From Bettongia penicillata ogilbyi (Eukaryota; Chordata; Mammalia; Diprotodontia; Potoroidae): 64,000 nt of DNA. The translations under genes were made by a program, and so were the position numbers. The stretch lies in the NCBI GenBank assembly GCA_023548195.1, contig JAJHZJ010000532.1, positions 496,001-560,000 on the forward strand, read 5' to 3'. This document shows positions 58,000-64,000 of the stretch, piece after piece. The notes beneath the pieces were generated by a model. That model was not told the origin of the DNA and made no database searches. It saw only the letters and a list, made by a program, of their open reading frames with translations. Position 1 is the first letter of the stretch, and every line of letters starts with the position of its first letter.

Positions 58000-58693
58000 T
58001 GATGATGAAGGAGAAGAAAAACAAGATAAAAAAAAGTAAATTAGATCAATTAGGCCCTTAGATGAGGCAGACGGTAGCAGACTCTTGTCCTCCTTTAAGA
58101 CAAAAGTTCCTAATATTGTGTTGTCCCTTGAGCATGTCCTTGTGTGACTTAGGTGTTTTGTGTGTGTATGTTTGTGTTTGTGTGTCTGTATTTCTGCCCA
58201 CAAACCAGTCCATTGGTGTCTGTTTTCAGATCCTGAGTCGACTCCCTGGTAAGTAAAATGGCGGGAATAATGCATTTCGCGGAGTGCTAGGAGAAGGGTA
58301 GGGGAAGGTGAGTGAGTCTGGGAAGAGTGAACGGGGAAATGAAGAAAGAGAATGCGCAGAAGAGGCGGCGGATGAAGGGGGAACTTTGGGCAGTGATGAG
58401 AAGGTATGGGAGATGTAGGTAGAAAACAAACAGAAAGAGGAGACCAGGAGGGTAAAGCATGACTGTGAGAATAGGAAAGCGGACAGTGATAACGATCCTT
58501 CAAGGAGAGAAGGTGTAACTCAAAAAGGGGGTTTGAGAGGAAAATGTGGCGAAGGCTTAGAGAGGCTGATGGGAAAAAGAAGTTGCCCCAAAGAAGGTGA
58601 CCCTTCTGGAGTGGAGAAAGGACAGAGGGATTTAATTTGGGGGGTCCAGTGTAGTAGGGAAGACGGTAAAGATAAAGAAACTGGCTTTTAGCA

Positions 58694-58711
58694 GGGGTGG
58701 GAGGGAGGGGG
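58694..58711 (+). other. G-quadruplex motif (plus strand)
   Basis: GGGG, GGG, GGG and GGGGG are separated by single T, A and A. Single-nucleotide loops predict a stable parallel quadruplex on the strand opposite the OTP sense strand. Confidence 0.75.
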
Positions 58712-59027
58712 TGTGGCGTGGAGGGGGGGAAGGAAGTTAAGAAGAAGTCAGGGAGAGATGAGCTTATGGAAAGGGGAGGACGAGGAGGGGACTGGAGAGC
58801 GAGGGATAGGCAAAAGAAGGAGAGAAAGAAGAATCGGGGGTTGGGGGGGAACAGAAGCAGGAGAGGGGATTGGGGGAATCGAGGAGAAAGGTGCAGGGGT
58901 CGGGGTGGGAGAGTTGCTGTGGGGTAGGGGGAGGCCAGAGGAATGGAAAGGAGATGGGTGAGGTGCTGCTGGGCCATCGGGGAAGAGCAGGGTCGGGATA
59001 TGGGCCCGGGGTCCGGGAGAGGGGCCA

Positions 59028-59558
59028 TTAGGTGAAGCTCATGGACACTGTGTGCTCTAGTGCTTTGCGGCGAAGGGACGCGATGCTCGTGCCCCGCCAC
59101 ACGTCGCTGCTGTCCGGGGAGCTGCAGAGCTGAGGCGAGCCCGTGACATTGCTCGGGCCGGGTAAGGAGGCGGGCACCATGCCGGGAAAGGCGGGCTGGT
59201 AGAGGTGAGACTGCAGCCCGGCGCCGTTGGAGCCCGCCAGGCTGTTGGACAGGCCCATGGAGTTGGGCGGGGGCCCGGCCGCCAGGCTGCACTGAGACAG
59301 AGACTGTGCCATGGCCTGCTGCCTGCCCAGCGCGGGCGGCAGCGGCAGCTGCGACACGCCCGGCATAGCAGCCGCTGCCCAGCGGGTGTCATTGGCGTGG
59401 AAGGAGCACAGGCTGTCACCCATGGCGGCTGCGGCAGCCGCGGCGGCAGAGGGGAACTGTGGCAGGCCCGGCGTGGGCAGCAGCGTCCCGGGAGCCCGGA
59501 AAACGTTCGTCGTCTTCTTGCGCTTCTTCCACTTGGCGCGGCGGTTCTGGAACCATAC
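59028..59558 (-). CDS. OTP: OTP (orthopedia homeobox), last coding exon
   Basis: OTP is a paired-like homeodomain transcription factor acting in the nucleus. It is required for development of neuroendocrine hypothalamic neurons (for example those producing oxytocin, vasopressin, CRH and somatostatin). This exon encodes 176 residues and the TAA stop (59030-59028). It opens with [15 protein letters not shown], the end of homeodomain recognition helix 3 from homeodomain position 47, with Gln at position 50 and Asn at 51. 'TTNVFRAPG', an 8-residue alanine tract (exon residues 38-45), a long Ser/Pro/Gly/Leu-rich region, and the C-terminal OAR motif '[16 protein letters not shown]' (about residues 158-173) follow, ending in SFT. 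The exon starts in phase 0 at Val, right after a CAG acceptor with a C-rich tract at 59559-59600. About 150 N-terminal residues, including most of the homeodomain, must lie on exons beyond the right edge. Confidence 0.97.
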   Translation of the reverse strand, partial: VWFQNRRAKWKKRKKTTNVFRAPGTLLPTPGLPQFPSAAAAAAAAMGDSLCSFHANDTRWAAAAMPGVSQLPLPPALGRQQAMAQSLSQCSLAAGPPPNSMGLSNSLAGSNGAGLQSHLYQPAFPGMVPASLPGPSNVTGSPQLCSSPDSSDVWRGTSIASLRRKALEHTVSMSFT

Positions 59559-59600
59559 CTGCAAGGGGCCGGGTGGGGGAGGGGTACGGAGGGATTTGGG
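59559..59600 (-). other. OTP 3' splice site (acceptor)
   Basis: On the minus strand a C/T-rich tract (CCCCTCCCCCACCCGGCC) leads to TTGCAG|GTATGG, with the AG at 59560-59559. The split between homeodomain positions 46 and 47 is the classic intron site of paired-like homeobox genes. Confidence 0.92.
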
Positions 59601-59784
59601 TGGGGGACGACACAGGGACACAGGGGAACGGCAGGGAGAAGGACAGGTAGATAAAGAGACAGAGGCCAAAGTTAGTGAGGCCACCAGCAGGGCAGGAAAA
59701 GACTGACCAGACGGGCATCCAACAGCCCCATTCAGGGAGGTGGGAACAGGTGAGTGGCAGGCACGGGCGCAAGAGTCGTTCAGT

Positions 59785-59862
59785 AAACAAACATTTATTA
59801 AGGCCTCTATGTGCCCAGCACTTTGCTAAGCGCTGAGGATGCAAAGAAAGGCAAAGGGGCAT
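59785..59862 (-). repeat. L2 LINE 3'-end fragment, antisense, in OTP intron
   Basis: 'AACAAACATTTATTAAGGCC', 'TATGTGCCCAGCACTTTGCT' and 'AAGCGCTGAGGATGCAAAGA' match the antisense L2 tail. Confidence 0.65.
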
Positions 59863-60779
59863 TTAACTAAAAACACCTAGAGCCACACAGGACGATCTCT
59901 GATTATTCCTCTCCTTTATCTTCACTCCTCCCACCCCTCTCTTGGGTGCAGTGTTGACACTATACTTACACAGTGCATAGGTTCTCTACTAGATGCGACC
60001 CCACATTATCCATGCAGGCGTGTTTCTGTTCATACTAATTCTGTTGATATTCCGTGAGCACAATAAATAATAGACCCCTGTACCCTGCCTTATGGGCATG
60101 AGGGTGTTGACTTTATATGCCCCATATGTTCTGTGCAAACGTAAGCCCAAAGTATATCTATCATGCCCGAGAAAATACGTGCTTGAACGGAGAAGCCCTG
60201 AGTTGTATAGGTCTCCATAGAAAAAGAGAGCACATGGTACAAAACGTATATTTATTCCTTAGCTGTATATATTAAAACTATATATAAACCTATGTTTGTG
60301 CAATGTTTCTAACGCAAAACATTTATACATTTCGAACACAATGTAAGATTACGGTTATACATATATAACATTTCCGGAAAACTCAGAAATGTAAAATGTG
60401 AAAGAAAAAAATATACCGTGGGTGACAATGACCAGATACAAAAGACGAAAGAAAAACCCTTATAGTCTAAGCATGGAGTGAACGGATAGATAGGTTAATG
60501 TATCGTTTAGTGTGGGAAAGTGTTTGTGTAACCACTGTGACCTCCACTGTCCCCAAGTTGCCCCAATAATGTTTGATGCCACTACCCCAAGGTTTTCTAC
60601 CTAGTCTCCATCTGCGTCTGACATCCCTTCCACTGCACCTTTTCTAAAGCGTCCTCTAGAGTCCTGAAATCTATTTTCAGAGCCTCCGAACCAATTTGCC
60701 TTCAGGTCTCTACTCATTTCTTGAGCTAGGTAGGGGTTCCAAAAGCTAAGCTTCAGTTCCTTAAAGTCACTCCTTTGTC

Positions 60780-61230
60780 ATCGAATGAAAGTACATGTGT
60801 CTCTCCAATGCTGCAAAAAAGAAGATCGTGATCCAATCTTGCACTAGTTGTCAGTAATATGTGATTTTGCTTTCACAAACCTCTTTCTTTCTCAATGAAA
60901 AACATTTAATTGTGTACCGCAAACAAAAGTGGGAGACTTTTATTTTGTTTCTTATTAGTGGCTCCTGACATTTCAGTTTAATCAGTTATGCTCGTCTACA
61001 GCTGCTAAAGTCACTAAAATGACACCAGGATTCTGTGGGGAATCAATAACATGCTAATTATCCTCTTTGTATTTTTAGAATATTTATTTTTTGGACTTAC
61101 TAACTAGGTTTACATTTATTTAATCCAAAGATCCATTGATGATTAGAAGACTTTTAATTAGGCATAGGTGTCATCTGGACACGTTTAATCACATGAAAAT
61201 TAAAAAAAAAATATATGTGGGATAGAGTTT
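60780..61230. promoter_or_regulatory. Candidate intronic enhancer / conserved element
   Basis: Repeat-free AT-rich sequence contains GCTAATTATCC near 61052, TTTTAATTAGGC near 61151, TTTAATCAGTTATGCTCG near 60977 and TTTAATTGTGTACCGC near 60905, with intact CpGs. Position within the OTP intron makes cis-regulation plausible. Conservation is not tested. Confidence 0.35.
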
Positions 61231-62763
61231 ACTATAGGATTTACCATAGAGTTTAGGAGACATAATTTGACAATTGTATTCATAGGCGTCTACCCTCATC
61301 TACCCATGGATTACCCTCTAAAGCCGTACCTGTCATTGTTCTACTTGAAGTAGGTAACGTGGACACAGGGCCACCAGGACACCTCTAATCTACCTGTAAA
61401 CATGATCTGAAGTTCCAGTACTGAACTGTTTTGCAATCTGGAGTCCTTCACTCAGAAAATTCAGATAAGAGATGATAGTTTCAGAAAACTGCCTTTTGGA
61501 TAGGTTCTGACAGCCAGACCATCCCTTGTTACTTTTCTCTCATCTCTGTCCCATTTACTAAGATGACTGCTTACCCTCCTTGGAGAGGGTCCTTTTCTTC
61601 CATGCTGCAGCTCTGATAGTTGGCGGTGTGACGAATTAATGAAGCTGCAGAACTTTGATAGTGAAGGGGATCAGTGTGGCCAGCCTAGAATTGAGTTGTC
61701 TGTGACCTGTTACTCGGAGGAAGCAGGTTACAGGGGAAACCAGCGGGGACTGGAGGGTTCCTTCTCAGGGACTTGCAGCAGGCCTGGAAACCCCTTGTGT
61801 TTCATTCATTCCCGAGTTTCTGACAACTGGGCAGGATCCTGCAGACCTAGATCCCCAAGGTCGACTTCCAAACCGTAACAAATCGGTGCAAAACATTTGG
61901 CTCTGGGAATTGAATTCTAAACCCAACTTGAGGGAGGCAGAAAGGAGGAAGAGAATGAGACAAGGATGAACTGGTGTTTGGTTTCAAGGTGATTGCATCT
62001 CTCTCTCTCTCTGTGCATGTACACACACTCACACTACACAAATATGTGGTTCTACTCCACACTGTTCTTCCAAGAATACCTAAGTGCAAGATGAATTACT
62101 CACGCTCTACAAATCCATCTTGGCTTCGATTGGAGGATCCCGAAATATTTTTAAAAGTCCAGAAACTGGGGGAGGGAAGGGGAATTTACACTGCTGGGTT
62201 CTGATTCGAAATCTACAGTGGTTTGTCACTGACTGCCATCTATGCAGATCAGCCATTAGCAAAATGAACAGCTGTTGAGGAACTAAATATTACATAAATA
62301 ATCTAAAAATCGTGTTCAATTATGTTTTAGGGTTAACAGTTAAATGGCAGCTGCAAGATCTTTTATGGCTTCATGGCTTACTGAGGTTGGAAAGAAACTC
62401 CATCAGATTTGATCATCTCAGTTCAAAGCTACGGCGCATATGTTTTAAAAAATATGAATGTTTCCAGTTGAAAACTAGTGCATGACAGAGTAAAATGCAG
62501 AGAAAACCAGAGGGAGATTTTTGACAATACACAGATGACAAGTCCAGAAAATATATTAACCGTAAGCATTGGCCAACTTTGTACTCTGTTGGAAATGCAA
62601 CTATTCCCTGAAAATGCTTAATACAACAGTGAGGGTCTAATGGAGGTTGGAATCTAAAAATCTATTTTCATGATATCTGCTGTTACAGTAATATAGACAT
62701 ACTGTAAATGTATTTTAAAATATATAGCCCGTTTAATTCCCTAGCTATAAATGGCTCAGAAAT

Positions 62764-62776
62764 GGGGGGGGGGGGG
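62764..62776 (+). repeat. Poly(G) run of 13
   Basis: Thirteen consecutive G lie in the otherwise AT-rich OTP intron. Length is prone to slippage and sequencing error. Confidence 0.9.
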
Positions 62777-62799
62777 TTAGATATTACTTTTTTTACTTC

Positions 62800-63330
62800 C
62801 CAGAGGCGAAAGCTTTATGAAGATCTCATTGGAATCCAGCGAATGATTAATGTGAAGATTTGGTAGGAAATCTGGAGAGCTGTATTAAAGCTCAGATCTC
62901 AGGTTCATTTCGATCAGCCAGCCGTGAACTCTGGGCCGAATTCATTACACTTTAATAGTGCTGGGAGAGGAAGAAAATGCAATTTCTCATTCCATTAGAA
63001 AACTAGAAAATACTCTCAGCTTGTCCCCTATTAAGATGTGGCAGGTGACAGGGGCCATTCTGGGGGACACGGTCAATGGAATTACAGCACATTATTTTGG
63101 TTCGTATAAAATATTGAAAGGCAAGCCTGACTGTGCTGAAGTTATTTCACTGATTTGGTTTTTATGTAAATAAAATATTGAAAGTTAATTAATCCGTGCT
63201 AGAGACTAATGATTATGCTTATTATATTGCATTTGATCGCGTAATTTGCATGATTCTCGCATTGCTGCTTAATAAGCCATTCCAGGTTATAAATAATTCT
63301 GAAATTGGTTTCTAATAATGGCATGCTATA
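62800..63330. promoter_or_regulatory. Candidate intronic enhancer with POU octamer and homeodomain sites
   Basis: Repeat-free block. AAAGTTAATTAATCC near 63181 combines TAATTA and TAATCC cores; CTAATGATTATGC near 63208 is a spaced TAAT/ATTA palindrome; ATTTGCAT at 63244-63251 is a perfect POU octamer, and GCTTAATAAGCC follows near 63267. CpGs are retained (TCGCGTAATTTGC, ATTCTCGCATTG). POU3F2 and OTP act in the same hypothalamic lineages, so an enhancer here would make sense; this is inference. Confidence 0.42.
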
Positions 63331-64000
63331 AAAGGAATGGTTTTATTACACCAGCCTGAAAAGGGGAGAGATATCAGACATGGAATTGGTCTCCATATGA
63401 ATAGAAGTCTATTTAATAATTGCCTAGAAGTGTAGTATAAATTAAATGTAGGTTGAAATATAGTATTCAGAACAATTTGCTCTGGAATCAGAAGCATTTT
63501 AAAACATATACAATGGCAATAAATTAAATGTTTAGATCCTTCTTTAATCAGTGTGGTGGCCCACATACTGAAAGAACACTAGCAATCTGTTAACTATAAA
63601 GAAAACTATAAAGTACTCATCATATAAGAACATAAACCAATTACTATTTAATTTGAATTTGGTCAAGGAGCAATGGTACAGTGAATTGTGAAGTAAATAC
63701 ATTTCACATAAATTATTTCTGCATTACATTACATAATGTTAATCATTTTGAAATGTTAATTAAGAAGGTTATGTTGATCTGATTACATTTTAAACTACAG
63801 AACATTATTTTTAAAAAATATTGAAATTGCCACTCTATTAAATTGTTTTTATCAGCAGTTGCAAGCTATTATCTTTGGTTTAAGATTATGCTGAGACAAT
63901 TAAAGTACTTTGTCTCTTTCTTCCTACGTACTTCTTTTGTGTAATTTTGGAAAATAACTGTTTCCATTACATATTTTATATTTTATTTCACTTATAACTT
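63331..64000. other. OTP intron, AT-rich unique sequence
   Basis: No repeat or exon is recognised. Several ATTA/TTAAT cores (for example GTTAATTAAGAAGG near 63754) are present, and it may continue the conserved block to its left. Confidence 0.4.

Larger units (their letters stand above)
57175..59027 (-). other. Putative OTP 3' UTR
   Basis: Sequence immediately downstream of the OTP stop codon on the minus strand. It starts C/pyrimidine-rich in the sense direction and includes a 103-nt uninterrupted pyrimidine run and C-runs opposite G-quadruplex motifs. The last ~250 bp (57175-57420) are more complex. AATAAA hexamers on the minus strand occur at 57658-57653, 57197-57192 and 57117-57112. I chose the middle one as the likely end because it follows the complex, apparently non-repetitive block, but the true end could be earlier or later. 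Confidence 0.45.
58960..59620. promoter_or_regulatory. CpG-island-like segment over the OTP last exon
   Basis: GC-rich sequence with many intact CpGs (for example GGCGAAGGGACGCGATGCTCG near 59067, CAGCCGCGGCGGCAG near 59434, CTTGGCGCGGCGG near 59532), in sharp contrast to the CpG-depleted flanks. Exonic CpG islands are common in developmental homeobox genes and Polycomb targets. The boundaries are by eye. Confidence 0.7.
59559..64000 (-). other. OTP intron (3' part; continues past the window)
   Basis: No sequence encoding the N-terminal part of the homeodomain is found on the minus strand up to 64000, so this whole stretch is interpreted as intron. It contains an L2 fragment (59785-59862) but is otherwise very repeat-poor, with AT-rich blocks (60780-61230 and 62280-64000) that look like conserved regulatory DNA. 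Confidence 0.7.

Noticed and set aside
59559..59684. Upstream extension of the OTP reading frame through the acceptor
   Set aside because: The frame is open into the intron by chance; the CAG acceptor with pyrimidine tract and the homeodomain position show the exon starts at 59558.
59205..59706. Plus-strand frames of 120-149 codons opposite the OTP exon
   Set aside because: Antisense shadows of a GC-rich coding exon; no domain.

Overview
The window reads as a vertebrate nuclear genome, most likely a marsupial. It has spliced coding sequence with a canonical acceptor, very low coding density, many microsatellites, and a repeat complement of CORE-SINE/MIR, L2, L3/CR1, L1-type LINEs and several LINEs carrying only a first ORF. 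The SINEs ending in a 'CACCTAGCTGCCC'-type head and the L1 3' tail built around 'TTGGAACTCAAAATTTT' are what I associate with metatherian genomes. I cannot tell opossum, wallaby, koala or devil apart from this sequence alone.

Only one host gene can be supported: the last coding exon of the homeobox gene OTP (orthopedia) on the minus strand at 59028-59558. It encodes the end of homeodomain helix 3, an alanine tract and the C-terminal OAR motif. Its putative 3' UTR runs leftwards to about 57.2 kb. The intron runs rightwards past the window edge. I found no upstream exon with the rest of the homeodomain before 64000, so exons 1 and 2 should lie beyond the right edge.

Positions 1-57 kb are the downstream flank of OTP and contain no recognisable host exon. 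This flank mixes two things. One is interspersed repeats, with clusters at 3.8-4.4, 12-14, 15.7-17.7, 20.5-24.8, 27-29.6, 30.4-37.9, 38.8-41.8, 43-47.5 and 49.5-53 kb. The other is repeat-poor, AT-rich, TAATTA-bearing stretches (about 2.55-3.25, 4.7-5.6, 25.4-26.5, 38.2-38.7, 53.1-53.7, 60.8-61.2 and 62.8-64 kb). These are candidate conserved regulatory elements of the kind that commonly surround developmental homeobox genes. That call is inference, because I cannot align to other species.

The best-preserved mobile element is a 2.9-kb minus-strand element at 38850-41742, with a perfect 16-bp target-site duplication. It has a GC-rich 5' UTR starting at a YY1-like site, an L1 ORF1 broken by one homopolymer frameshift, and then directly a 3' UTR with poly(A); there is no reverse-transcriptase ORF. 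A related, more decayed copy lies at 26.9-29.6 kb, and older ORF1-only remnants lie at 11.8-13.9 and 20.5-22.6 kb. This is the half-L1 (HAL1) architecture. I found no bacterial-type system, CRISPR array, tRNA or rRNA gene. Nothing here looks like a wholly new system; the most interesting items are the HAL1 structures with a duplicated 3' UTR and the candidate OTP enhancers.
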